Shown here piece by piece: positions 27,635 through 36,570 of a stretch of 64,000 nucleotides of DNA. Position 1 is the stretch's first letter, and every line of letters begins with the position of its first letter. Under the pieces are notes generated by a model. That model was not told the origin of the DNA and did no database searches. It saw only the letters and a program-made list of their open reading frames with translations. This DNA is from Thermoanaerobaculia bacterium (lineage in GTDB: Bacteria > Acidobacteriota > Thermoanaerobaculia > Multivoradales > J023): contig JALCBJ010000005.1 of the NCBI GenBank assembly GCA_028066595.1, positions 107,933 to 171,932 on the forward strand, given 5' to 3'. The position numbers and the translations under genes were made by a program.

Positions 27635-28246
27635 TCTGGCGCTGAGCCGCAAAGTAGCCTTCCGCCTATCGTGGTTGCTGCAGTGAACGTGCGATGTCTC
27701 TCGTTCACCGAGCCTTTTCGGTGGGATTCTTCGCTGCCACAGCTCCAGCAGCGATCGAATCGCTGCATCGAGTGCTGGTCCGCGGAGATCCCGCGCGACG
27801 ATCCTGCCTTTGGGATCGACCACGAACAGGGTCGGCACGGTCTGCACGTCGAAGCGCCGAGCCGCAACACCCTCGACGCCGGCGGGTTGGTGGACCTGCG
27901 GCCAGTCGATGCCGTGGCGACGGAGGAAAGAGAGCAGCCGTCGTCGATCGATCGCATCGAGCGCCACGCCGAGAATCAGCAGATCCTCGTCTTCATGCTG
28001 CTCGCGAAGGGATCGGAGATGGGGCAGCTCGGCCAGGCACGGTGCGCACCAGGTGGCCCAGAAATCGAGCACGACGACCCGGCCGAGCAGGGAATCGGCA
28101 GTCCAGGTCCGACCGTCGAGATCGATCCAATCGATGGCTTGCCAGATACCGGTGTTCGCCGACTCTTCTTGTGTATGTGATGGTTGGACCGCAATGCAAC
28201 TCGCCGAGACGACGAGCACCACGATCAGCTGCAGTCGGACGCTCAC
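27248..28246 (-). CDS. TlpA/ResA-like thiol-disulfide protein with anomalous antisense C-terminal extension
   Basis: VVVLDFWATWCAPCLAELPHLRSL, VPTLFVVDPKGRIV; GTG start overlaps the stop of the upstream TonB receptor (GTGA). ORF continues ~387 nt antisense into 26099-27634. Confidence 0.75.
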   Translation of the reverse strand: MSVRLQLIVVLVVSASCIAVQPSHTQEESANTGIWQAIDWIDLDGRTWTADSLLGRVVVLDFWATWCAPCLAELPHLRSLREQHEDEDLLILGVALDAIDRRRLLSFLRRHGIDWPQVHQPAGVEGVAARRFDVQTVPTLFVVDPKGRIVARDLRGPALDAAIRSLLELWQRRIPPKRLGERETSHVHCSNHDRRKATLRLSARSWTPTSADLSFVDGRRFAEPHPAGNPRRLAPPTNFHAVNPGFQPSRKLEGQMQAALPLEQSIVQLGCLGDDHARCRLREKVQGLQRIEQPSHGGMVAGVHRPCQMPFRRHRIQFCGQATGPASTAPIA

Positions 28247-30558
28247 AGATCCCAGCGTAGTCCGAAATGCGCCGTACGCGGTAGGCGCGGCCCGTAGACG
28301 TAGTTCGAGTCGCGATCCGGGCCGCGGTCGAGATCCGGTTGATACTCGTCGGTCAGGTTCTTGACGCCGGCCGTCACGGTCAACTGATGGCCAGCCACCT
28401 CGAAGGTACGCGAAAGATTGAGGTCGAGCTCGAGGAAGGTCTGCGTACGCTCCAGCCGATCCTCGTCGATGAATCCAGCATAGTGAGGCGCGATCATGGA
28501 GCCGGTGTAGCGTCCGCCGAAGAAGAGATTCAATTCGCCGGGTAGAGCCACCTGCAGGTTCAGGGTGCCGTGCTCGTCCGGGGAGCGGAAGAACCGCAGG
28601 CTGCCGAAGTCAGGCTCGGCCGTTTCGAACCGGGAGCTCTGAACCACGTAGCCCAGCTGCGCGGTCCAGCGGGAGCCCCAGCGCACGGACGCCGACAGCT
28701 CCACACCCTCCACGCGAGCACCTTGCGCGTTGACGCGCAGGAATTCACGGCGGTTGGGAGTGGCCGGGTCGTCGGCCTCCACGACGTCGAATAGGTTCTC
28801 CAGGTCGGTACGGAACAGCGCGGCTTCCAGTGAGGCGCTTCCTTTCCGAACGCCACCGTTCCAGCTGAAGGTCGGTCGCCATTCAGCCGAGGCAAGCCAA
28901 GCGCGGGATGTTTCCTCCACCAGTCCAGGTGCTCGCGACACCACCCTCGCGTCGCCGCCGGCCAGCTCGATGTGTAGATCCTCGTCGAAGATCTCAGGCG
29001 CCCGAAACCCCTCGGCGAAGGACACGCGGAAGGTCAGGCTCGGTCGAGGCGAGATCATCCAGGCCATTCGCGGCGACACCACCGGATCGTCCAGCGCCGA
29101 GTGGCGATCCACCCGAAGGCCGTAGACGACGCTGGCTCGTTGTCCGAGACTTCGATCCTCTTGCAGGAACAAGCCCGTCTCTTCCTGTGTTTCCGCCAGC
29201 TCTCGACCGTAGCCGGGTTGGCTGTCGGACAGGTCCTCATGGCTATGACTGAGGCCGGCGCTCGTGGTGACGCCATCACGGTAGAGATTCAGCTGACCGT
29301 CTACCAACCAAAGTGGATCGTCGGTTCGACCGTAGGCAGCAGGGTCGAAGCCAGCGCCATAGTAGGAACCGCGATCGGTATCGGCCCAAGAAGCCGCCAG
29401 CCGATAGTCGAGCTTCGACGACACGGTGTGCAACCACGAGGTACCGAAGGCTAGGCGCTGGGTGTCGATCTCCTCCGTCAGCGCCGTCTCCTCCGGCAAG
29501 AGATCGATACCCGCGAGGTCGCCTCCGCGGCGGTAGGCGTCGGTGTAGTTGACTTCGGCTGTGAGGCGGGCCGCATCAGAGAGAACATAGCCCTCGCCGC
29601 GCAAAGCGAAGGTCGTCAGATCTCGGCTCGTGATCTCGGTAAATCCGTCATGGTCGCGATCCGAGGGCTCGACACGATCGTCCTGAGCCAGCAGGGAGAG
29701 GCCGGCGCGACCGTTACGAGGACTCCAGTCGATGAGCGCCGACAGGCTATGACCCGGCTCGTTCCCCGTCTCCAAGAACCTGCCGTCGAGCGTCACGTGG
29801 GTGTCGAGAGGTGCGTGGGGGATCAGATTGATCACTCCGCCCACCGCTCCAGCTCCGTAGATTGCGGCGCCGCCGCCCTTGACGACTTCCACCGTGTCGA
29901 GCATACGGGCAGGAAACTGTTCGATGCCGTAGACCATGGCCAGCGACGACACCATCGGCTGGCCGTCGATCAAGATCTGAGAGTAGGGGCCTTCGAGGCC
30001 CAACATCCGTACCTGGGAGAAGTTGCAGTTCTGGCAGTTGCTCTCGATGCGAACGCCTGGTGTGAGCTCCACGGCGTCAGCCAGAGTGCGAGCCGCGGCG
30101 GCTTCGATGGCCTGGCGGTCCACCTGCTGTACATGGACCGGTGAGTCGAGGAGCTTCTGCGCCACGCGAGTGCCGGTGACCACGAGTTCCTCGCCGAAGG
30201 CTGGTGCCAGCTGTACACGGAATTCATCTCCCACGTCCCCGCCTACATCGAAGATCGCGTCGAGCACTGCAAAGCCTTCGGCCACCACGATGGCGACGTG
30301 CCGGCCAGCGGCGAGGCTCGCGATACAGATCCTGCCTTCGGCATCCGTCGTGTAGACCTCCTCGTTTGAGGACAAGAATCGGACTTGCGCATCCGTCACG
30401 GCGCGGTCTAGAGGTCCGACCACTTGGATCTCGAGGTTGCACGGCTCAGCGCCACAGGGAAGAGCGACGAGCAGTGCCCCGGTGAGCGATGCGGCCAGTA
30501 GGCCGCTCGAAACAAGGCTCCGTAGGGAGCGAGTCCGTGTCTGTGCTGAGGTGAACAT
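28243..30558 (-). CDS. TonB-dependent receptor with N-terminal carboxypeptidase-regulatory-like domain
   Basis: LVVTGTRVAQKLLDSPV, SNCQNCNFSQVRMLGLEGPYSQILIDGQP, VEVVKGGGAAIYGAGAVGGVINLIP; ends FGLRWDL. Confidence 0.9.
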   Translation of the reverse strand: MFTSAQTRTRSLRSLVSSGLLAASLTGALLVALPCGAEPCNLEIQVVGPLDRAVTDAQVRFLSSNEEVYTTDAEGRICIASLAAGRHVAIVVAEGFAVLDAIFDVGGDVGDEFRVQLAPAFGEELVVTGTRVAQKLLDSPVHVQQVDRQAIEAAAARTLADAVELTPGVRIESNCQNCNFSQVRMLGLEGPYSQILIDGQPMVSSLAMVYGIEQFPARMLDTVEVVKGGGAAIYGAGAVGGVINLIPHAPLDTHVTLDGRFLETGNEPGHSLSALIDWSPRNGRAGLSLLAQDDRVEPSDRDHDGFTEITSRDLTTFALRGEGYVLSDAARLTAEVNYTDAYRRGGDLAGIDLLPEETALTEEIDTQRLAFGTSWLHTVSSKLDYRLAASWADTDRGSYYGAGFDPAAYGRTDDPLWLVDGQLNLYRDGVTTSAGLSHSHEDLSDSQPGYGRELAETQEETGLFLQEDRSLGQRASVVYGLRVDRHSALDDPVVSPRMAWMISPRPSLTFRVSFAEGFRAPEIFDEDLHIELAGGDARVVSRAPGLVEETSRAWLASAEWRPTFSWNGGVRKGSASLEAALFRTDLENLFDVVEADDPATPNRREFLRVNAQGARVEGVELSASVRWGSRWTAQLGYVVQSSRFETAEPDFGSLRFFRSPDEHGTLNLQVALPGELNLFFGGRYTGSMIAPHYAGFIDEDRLERTQTFLELDLNLSRTFEVAGHQLTVTAGVKNLTDEYQPDLDRGPDRDSNYVYGPRLPRTAHFGLRWDL

Positions 30559-30594
30559 CGGCAGATCCTCGTGGGTTCCATGTGTGGAATCTGA

Positions 30595-30620
30595 ATTTTA
30601 GACTAATCAAAAACTAAAAT
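30595..30620. promoter_or_regulatory. Inverted repeat ATTTTAG-N12-CTAAAAT in the divergent TonB receptor/SEC-C intergenic region
   Basis: Perfect 7-bp arms in AT-rich DNA between starts at 30558 (-) and 30668 (+). Confidence 0.4.
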
Positions 30621-30667
30621 CAAGATAGTCGAGAATCAAGATGAGTGTGGGATGGTAACCTCGCTCG

Positions 30668-30958
30668 ATGAGCATCGGACGAAACGACCCTTGTCCCTGC
30701 GGAAGCGGGAGAAAGTACAAGCGCTGTTGTCTGGGCAAAGGGGATCCCGAGGTGCAGGCGCGCAACCGGAAGTTCATAGTCCTGACCGCTCTGGTGCTGG
30801 CGGCCGGGTTGGCCTGCGGTATCTTCATCTCCCGAGAGGTGGGCATTCTCGTGAGCGGTGTCGGCTTGGCGGTTGTGGCTGTCGCTGTCTGGCTCAGCAC
30901 GCCGCCGCCCAAGTCGAGTGGCGGAGCGGATCCGAGCGCCATCAATTTCGGACGCTGA
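30668..30958 (+). CDS. SEC-C zinc-binding motif protein with two C-terminal TM helices
   Basis: [25 protein letters not shown] (SEC-C) followed by [20 protein letters not shown] and [19 protein letters not shown]. Confidence 0.8.
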   Translation: MSIGRNDPCPCGSGRKYKRCCLGKGDPEVQARNRKFIVLTALVLAAGLACGIFISREVGILVSGVGLAVVAVAVWLSTPPPKSSGGADPSAINFGR

Positions 30959-31069
30959 GTACCGAATTCGGCGCGCAGGGTCGCCGTACGTGGATCACTG
31001 AACGAGACAACGGACAACGCCGTCGGCCGGGAAGGACCCGCACGACGCCTAGCTGAGAGAGGCTCGATC

Positions 31070-32986
31070 ATGACTCGCGAAGAACTCGACGGCTCTACAC
31101 CTACCTACCGGTTGTGGCCCGGGATCGTGATCGTCGTGCTGCAGTGGCTGGCGACGTTCGGCACCGGAAAGATCGTGCCGGCGTCGATGGTGCAATTTTT
31201 TGCCATGGTGGGAGCACCGCTGCTCGGCTTCTTGATCCTTTTCGGGTGGTGGATGAAGGTGTCGGGTGAGTCTTGGAGCCGCAGGCTACTGGTTTTCTTT
31301 CTGCCGATCCTGCTGTTCGTCGGTTCGGTGTCGCTGTCCGATCCGTCGGTCTACCAGGCGTCCTACATCTATGGCTTGCCAGCAATCTGCATCGCGTTCG
31401 TCGTCTGGTTGATCTGGTGCCGCGTCGCGTCGGTCTCCCGCCCGATCTGGGTGTGGCTGGTGATGTTGGTCGTCGTGTGCGGAGCCTGGATGGCTTTGAA
31501 GACTACCGGCGTCGATGGCGACATGGCGTACCACTTCGAGCCGCGATGGAGCAAGGCACCGGAAGACGACCTGCTTCTGGCACCGCTGGCGACGGTGGAG
31601 ACGGTGGAGACGGTGGAGACGGTGGAGACGGTGGAGAGTCCAGCGCCAGAGACGACGACGTCCGCGGTGGAAGACGCGGATCCGCAGACCGAGCAGGACG
31701 GCGAGAGCGACCTGGCCGACCCGAGGGCTGGCGGGGCGGAAGGAGAGACGCCGGACGGTGAGGCGCTCGCCGATGCCGCTCAGGCCGAAGGCGAAATCCT
31801 CACCGCGGCCATCCCGACTGCCGAGCCACCAGCGTGGCCCGGCATGCGCGGCGCTCGTCGCGACGGCGTGGTTTCCGGTGTGGGCATCGCGTCCGATTGG
31901 TCGGCGACCCCGCCGGAAATACTCTGGAAGCGTCCGGTGGGTCCTGGATGGGGTTCCTTCGCTATCGACGGTGACGTCATCTACACCCAGGAGCAGCGTG
32001 GAGAGCGCGAAGTTGTCTCGGCCTATTCAACCTCGACGGGAGAACCGATCTGGCAGCACGCTGACGAAGCCCGGTTCTGGGAAGCCATGGCAGGTGCGGG
32101 TCCACGCGCCACGCCGACCCTCGCAGACGGTACGGTCTACAGTCTCGGCGCCACCGGCATCCTCCAGGCGCTCGAAGCCGAGATGGGGCGTGAGCTCTGG
32201 CAGCGCAACCTGGCCGACGACACCGGTGCGGAGATTCCGATCTGGGGATTCTCGTCTTCGCCTTTGGTGGTGGACGACCTCCTGGTGGTCCACAGTGGCG
32301 CTCCCGACGGCAAGGGGCTGGTCGCTTACGACAGGAAGACCGGCGAGCCTGCCTGGTTTGCGCAAGCGGGGCAGCTCAGCTACTGCTCCGTACACGAGGC
32401 GGAGCTGGACGGTGTTCGCCAGCTCCTTGTCGCCACTGGATATGGCGTGAGCAGTGTGTCTCCAACAGGAAAGTTGCTCTGGACGCACGTGTGGCCGGCA
32501 CCGGGCGGCGCCCGAGTTGTGCAACCAGCTATCACGGAGGACGGTGACGTTTTGGTGGGCACCAGCTTCGGTCTGGGTACACGCCGCTTCAAGGTCGAGA
32601 AGTTGCGCGACACCTGGACCACTCGAGAGGTTTGGACGTCGACCGGAATGAAGCCGTACTACAACGACATCGTGGTCCACGAAGGCTACGTCTACGGGTT
32701 CGACAACCGCATCCTCGCGGCGCTCGATCTGGAGACCGGTGAGCGCGCCTGGAAAGGCGGGCGATATGGCAACGGCCAGCTGCTGCTGCTGGCGGATCAA
32801 GATCTCTTGCTGGTGGTGTCAGATCGCGGCGAGCTGGCCTTGGTGCGCGCCGCGCCTGACGGCTACGAAGAGCTGGGCACCTTCCAAGCTATCGAAGGCA
32901 AGACCTGGAATCACCTCGCCCTGGCCAACGGCATCCTGTTCGTACGCAATGCAGAAGAGATGGCCGCGGTACGCCTCCCCACTTAG
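31070..32986 (+). CDS. Membrane-anchored PQQ/WD-like beta-propeller protein
   Basis: N-terminal TM segments; [15 protein letters not shown]...[54 protein letters not shown]; further quinoprotein-like repeats. Confidence 0.85.
   Translation: MTREELDGSTPTYRLWPGIVIVVLQWLATFGTGKIVPASMVQFFAMVGAPLLGFLILFGWWMKVSGESWSRRLLVFFLPILLFVGSVSLSDPSVYQASYIYGLPAICIAFVVWLIWCRVASVSRPIWVWLVMLVVVCGAWMALKTTGVDGDMAYHFEPRWSKAPEDDLLLAPLATVETVETVETVETVESPAPETTTSAVEDADPQTEQDGESDLADPRAGGAEGETPDGEALADAAQAEGEILTAAIPTAEPPAWPGMRGARRDGVVSGVGIASDWSATPPEILWKRPVGPGWGSFAIDGDVIYTQEQRGEREVVSAYSTSTGEPIWQHADEARFWEAMAGAGPRATPTLADGTVYSLGATGILQALEAEMGRELWQRNLADDTGAEIPIWGFSSSPLVVDDLLVVHSGAPDGKGLVAYDRKTGEPAWFAQAGQLSYCSVHEAELDGVRQLLVATGYGVSSVSPTGKLLWTHVWPAPGGARVVQPAITEDGDVLVGTSFGLGTRRFKVEKLRDTWTTREVWTSTGMKPYYNDIVVHEGYVYGFDNRILAALDLETGERAWKGGRYGNGQLLLLADQDLLLVVSDRGELALVRAAPDGYEELGTFQAIEGKTWNHLALANGILFVRNAEEMAAVRLPT
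31587..31635 (+). repeat. In-frame 9-bp repeat encoding TVE repeats
   Basis: (G)ACGGTGGAG repeated 5 times; encodes [15 protein letters not shown]. Confidence 0.9.
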
Positions 32987-35399
32987 GGCGGTTGTCGCGC
33001 TGGGGCTCGTCTGGAGCGCCGCGTGCCAAGGGACGGAGGAGGACTTCGACTCCCCCGATCAGAGTGTTGCGTCCGTTGGGACCTTGCTCCACGGTCCGCC
33101 TGGTGCCGAGCCCTATCCGAAGGCTCTGGCCGAGCGGCTCTGGACTGCGTACGAGGCCCGCGGGCGCGACTACGAGCCGCGCACCGAGCATCTGCACGAG
33201 GACGGCCAGCCGGTCTACGTCAATCGACTGATCCTCGAGGACTCTCCCTACCTGATCCAGCACGCCCACAACCCGGTGGACTGGTACCCGTGGGGAGCCG
33301 AGGCTTTCGAGAAAGCCCAGCGCGAAGACAAACCGATCTTCTTGTCGATCGGCTATTCGACATGCCATTGGTGTCACGTGATGGAGCGGGAGAGCTTCGA
33401 CAACGAGGACGTGGCGCGACGACTGAACGAGGGTTTCGTCAGCATCAAGGTCGACCGCGAACAGCGTCCGGACGTGGACCAGGTTTATATGACCGCGGTG
33501 CATGTCCTCGGCCAGCGTGGCGGCTGGCCCATGTCGAGTTTCCTGACCCCCGACGGCCACTCGTTCTTTGGCGGTACCTACTATCCGCGGGAGAGCTTCG
33601 TCCAGCTGTTGGACGCTGTGGCAAATGCCTGGGACGTCGACCGGCAGCGTGTGCTGACCCAGGCGCATCGTATTTCCGACGTCGTCCGCGATGTCATGAC
33701 CGCGGCACAGGAGGCAGCGCAGGTCGATGAGGAGGTGTTGCGCGCCGCGGTGGACGAGATCCTGTCTCGGTTCGACCCCTACAAGGGAGGGTTCTCGCCG
33801 GCACCGAAGTTCCCACACGAGCCGGAGCTGCTCTTCCTTCTCGGGCGAGCTGCGCGCAGCGGCGACGAGCGCGTCCTAAACGCCGTTTCGGCCACCCTCG
33901 ACCACATGGCGCGGGGTGGCATCTACGATCAAGTCGGTGGCGGTTTCCATCGCTATTCGACGGATGCAGATTGGCTGGTGCCTCACTTCGAGAAGATGCT
34001 CTACAACCAGGCTCACCTGGCCCGTGCCTATCTCGAAGCATCTCGACTCGTCGGTGACCCATTCTTCGAGCGGGTAGCCCGTCAGACCCTGGACTACGTG
34101 TTGCGGGACATGACCTCGCCGCAGGGCGGGTTCTACTCGGCGACGGACGCGGACAGCGAGGGGCGGGAGGGAGAGTTCTTCGTCTGGACAGTCGGTGAGA
34201 TCCGGTCGACCCTGTCATCCGAGGAGGCCGACCTCGCTCTCCGGCTTTTCGGTGCCACCTCCTCCGGCAACTTCGAAGGCAAGAACATTCTTCATTTACC
34301 GGCTCCACTGAAACAGCAGGCGGAGGAGCTCGGACTCTCGTTGCAAGGGCTCCTCGTCCGCCTCGACCGCATTCGCCACCGCCTATACAACGCACGCGAG
34401 GAGCGGCCCCGTCCTCTGCGCGACGACAAGATCGTCACGGCGTGGAACGCCATGATGATCACGACCTTGGCCCGAGCGAGCACCTCATTGCGGGAGGATC
34501 GATATGCCGAGGCGGCGGTCGGTGCAGCGGAGTTCCTGTGGCGCCACAGCCGTCGACAGGACGGGCGATTGTGGCGCGCGGTGCTGCAGGGAACCGGCTC
34601 CGTGTCGGCAACTCAGAACGACCACGCGTACATGTTGGAAGCATTCGCGGCTCTCTACGACGCTACGGGTGACGAGCGATGGCTCGATCGGGCCGGCGAG
34701 CTGGCCGATTCGATGGTCGAAGGATTCTGGGATGACGACGATGGCGGGTTCTTCCTCGGTGAAGACGACTACGAGGGCAGGCTGCCGGCCCGACCGAAGA
34801 GCTCCACCGACGGAGCGATTCCATCGGGCAACGCAGTGGCTGCGCGCGCTTTCGCGCAACTCGCGGAGCGGACGGGTGACGCCGTGTTCCGGCAGCGGGC
34901 CGAAGCCACGCTCGCTGCATTCTCGGGCCGGGTCCGAGGCCAGCCGTCAGCCTTCTCCTACCTGTTGCTGGCAGCGGACGAGCTACTCCACGGTGCGGCG
35001 GGGCCGCTGGCCCATGGCGCGCGTGGCGCGGTGAAGGCCGAGGCCTCGGTCAGCGCTGGCGGACGCTTGCAGGTACGGGTCGAGCTTGCCGAAGGGTGGC
35101 ATCTGAACTCCGACCAGCCTCTGCAGCAGAACCTGATGCCGACCCGAATGGACGTCTCTGACGGCTGGCAACTCGCGAACGTGAACTACCCGGACGCCGA
35201 GACCGTGACGCTGGGTTTTCAGGAGGAGCCGCTCGCTGTCTTCCAAGGAAGTTTTACGATCCATGGCGTCGTCAAACGGGTCGAAGAGACCGGGCCGGTC
35301 GTCCCGGTGCGGCTCTCGGTGCAGGCTTGTGACGAACGCAAGTGCCTCCGGCCCGAGGAACTCACGCTAGAGATCCCGTGGCCGAAGGCAGGACACTAG
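32949..35399 (+). CDS. YyaL/DUF255 (thioredoxin-like plus six-hairpin) lipoprotein with C-terminal DsbD-N-like domain
   Basis: [56 protein letters not shown]; lipobox VWSAACQG; C-terminal [24 protein letters not shown]...[25 protein letters not shown]. Confidence 0.85.
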   Translation: MQKRWPRYASPLRAVVALGLVWSAACQGTEEDFDSPDQSVASVGTLLHGPPGAEPYPKALAERLWTAYEARGRDYEPRTEHLHEDGQPVYVNRLILEDSPYLIQHAHNPVDWYPWGAEAFEKAQREDKPIFLSIGYSTCHWCHVMERESFDNEDVARRLNEGFVSIKVDREQRPDVDQVYMTAVHVLGQRGGWPMSSFLTPDGHSFFGGTYYPRESFVQLLDAVANAWDVDRQRVLTQAHRISDVVRDVMTAAQEAAQVDEEVLRAAVDEILSRFDPYKGGFSPAPKFPHEPELLFLLGRAARSGDERVLNAVSATLDHMARGGIYDQVGGGFHRYSTDADWLVPHFEKMLYNQAHLARAYLEASRLVGDPFFERVARQTLDYVLRDMTSPQGGFYSATDADSEGREGEFFVWTVGEIRSTLSSEEADLALRLFGATSSGNFEGKNILHLPAPLKQQAEELGLSLQGLLVRLDRIRHRLYNAREERPRPLRDDKIVTAWNAMMITTLARASTSLREDRYAEAAVGAAEFLWRHSRRQDGRLWRAVLQGTGSVSATQNDHAYMLEAFAALYDATGDERWLDRAGELADSMVEGFWDDDDGGFFLGEDDYEGRLPARPKSSTDGAIPSGNAVAARAFAQLAERTGDAVFRQRAEATLAAFSGRVRGQPSAFSYLLLAADELLHGAAGPLAHGARGAVKAEASVSAGGRLQVRVELAEGWHLNSDQPLQQNLMPTRMDVSDGWQLANVNYPDAETVTLGFQEEPLAVFQGSFTIHGVVKRVEETGPVVPVRLSVQACDERKCLRPEELTLEIPWPKAGH

Positions 35400-35956
35400 G
35401 TATAAGCCTGCAACAGAAAGAAGATGACGACGCCCGTGACCGATACATAGAGCCAGGTCGGTAGGGTCCAGCGTGCGATCTTCTTGTGACTGGCGAAGCG
35501 CTTCCGGGAAGCGAAGAAGAGAGTCGAGAGGATCATCGGCAACATGACCACCGACAGCACGATGTGGCTGATGAGGAGGGAAAAATAGAACGGGCGAATC
35601 CAGCCCTGGCCCGGGAATGGAGTGTCGCCTTGGTAGTGGTGGTAGACGAGGTAGCTGGCGAGGAACAGGACGGAGAAACCGACGCCTGTCAGCATGAGCT
35701 TCGGATGTAGCTGACGCCGTCCTTGGCGAATCGCCCACCATCCGGCCACCATGAAGGCTGCCGCCAGCGTGTTGAACGTGGCGTTGACGGCCGGTAACGC
35801 AGAGATCCATCCAGCGTCCGACGCCCCCGGGGTCTTGAAGTAGATCCACCAGATGAGAAATGCCGCCGTCGCGGCGGATACTCCGAGGATGGAGCCCAGG
35901 GGTGTGCGGGCCTTGGGCTCGCCGCCCGAGCCCAAGGCTAGGGAGTCGTTGCTCAC
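35396..35956 (-). CDS. DUF420 membrane protein
   Basis: [53 protein letters not shown]...[24 protein letters not shown] is the DUF420 pattern. Confidence 0.85.
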   Translation of the reverse strand: MSNDSLALGSGGEPKARTPLGSILGVSAATAAFLIWWIYFKTPGASDAGWISALPAVNATFNTLAAAFMVAGWWAIRQGRRQLHPKLMLTGVGFSVLFLASYLVYHHYQGDTPFPGQGWIRPFYFSLLISHIVLSVVMLPMILSTLFFASRKRFASHKKIARWTLPTWLYVSVTGVVIFFLLQAYT

Positions 35957-35965
35957 GGGGGAAGC

Positions 35966-36451
35966 TCAGCCGCCGTGCTCTTCACCCAGGTACGAATGCC
36001 TGAACTCGTGGATCAACTTCCGGAGGGCCTCGACGTGCGCGAGGTCTGCGGTCTGCTTGGCCTTCATGGCATGGACCATGATCTTGTGCAGCAGACTCAG
36101 CTCCCGGACGTATTTGGCCTGGGTAGCCTCGTCGGCTCCGTGCGCGGGCGGCTTGATGCGCTGCGCCATGAAGTAGTACGTCACGATCTCGGTCAGCTCA
36201 TCGGCGTGGTCTTCTTTGTTGTTCACCCAGCGGACGAGCTGATTCCAGTCCGGTGACTCGGCAGCGCCGATCTCGCCGATCTGCTTCATCGACTTCTCGA
36301 TGGTCTGGACGTGCTCGATCATCATGTCGATGCGCATGGGGTCGCCGTAGATTCCGCAAGGGATCTGGCAATGGGCAAAGGCGGCGGGCGCGAGCGTTGC
36401 GAGGACGAGAGTTGCGCTCAGCAGAAGGCTCAGGCGGCGGATGGAGCTCAT
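35966..36451 (-). CDS. sodN: Nickel superoxide dismutase with N-terminal export signal
   Basis: MSSIRRLSLLLSATLVLATLAPAAFA-HCQIPCGIYGDPMRIDMMIEHVQTIEKSMKQI: NiSOD Ni-hook HCxxPCGxY directly after a predicted AxA cleavage site. Confidence 0.92.
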   Translation of the reverse strand: MSSIRRLSLLLSATLVLATLAPAAFAHCQIPCGIYGDPMRIDMMIEHVQTIEKSMKQIGEIGAAESPDWNQLVRWVNNKEDHADELTEIVTYYFMAQRIKPPAHGADEATQAKYVRELSLLHKIMVHAMKAKQTADLAHVEALRKLIHEFRHSYLGEEHGG

Positions 36452-36570
36452 GAATTCCTCCGGGGGTCTGGCTGGACGTGTGGAATGAGGTCGAGAGCTG
36501 GTGGCAGCAAGGCTCTGGGCGGACGTTATCACCGGCCCGCCTGTGGGACCCGGGCCAAGACCGGGAGGGC

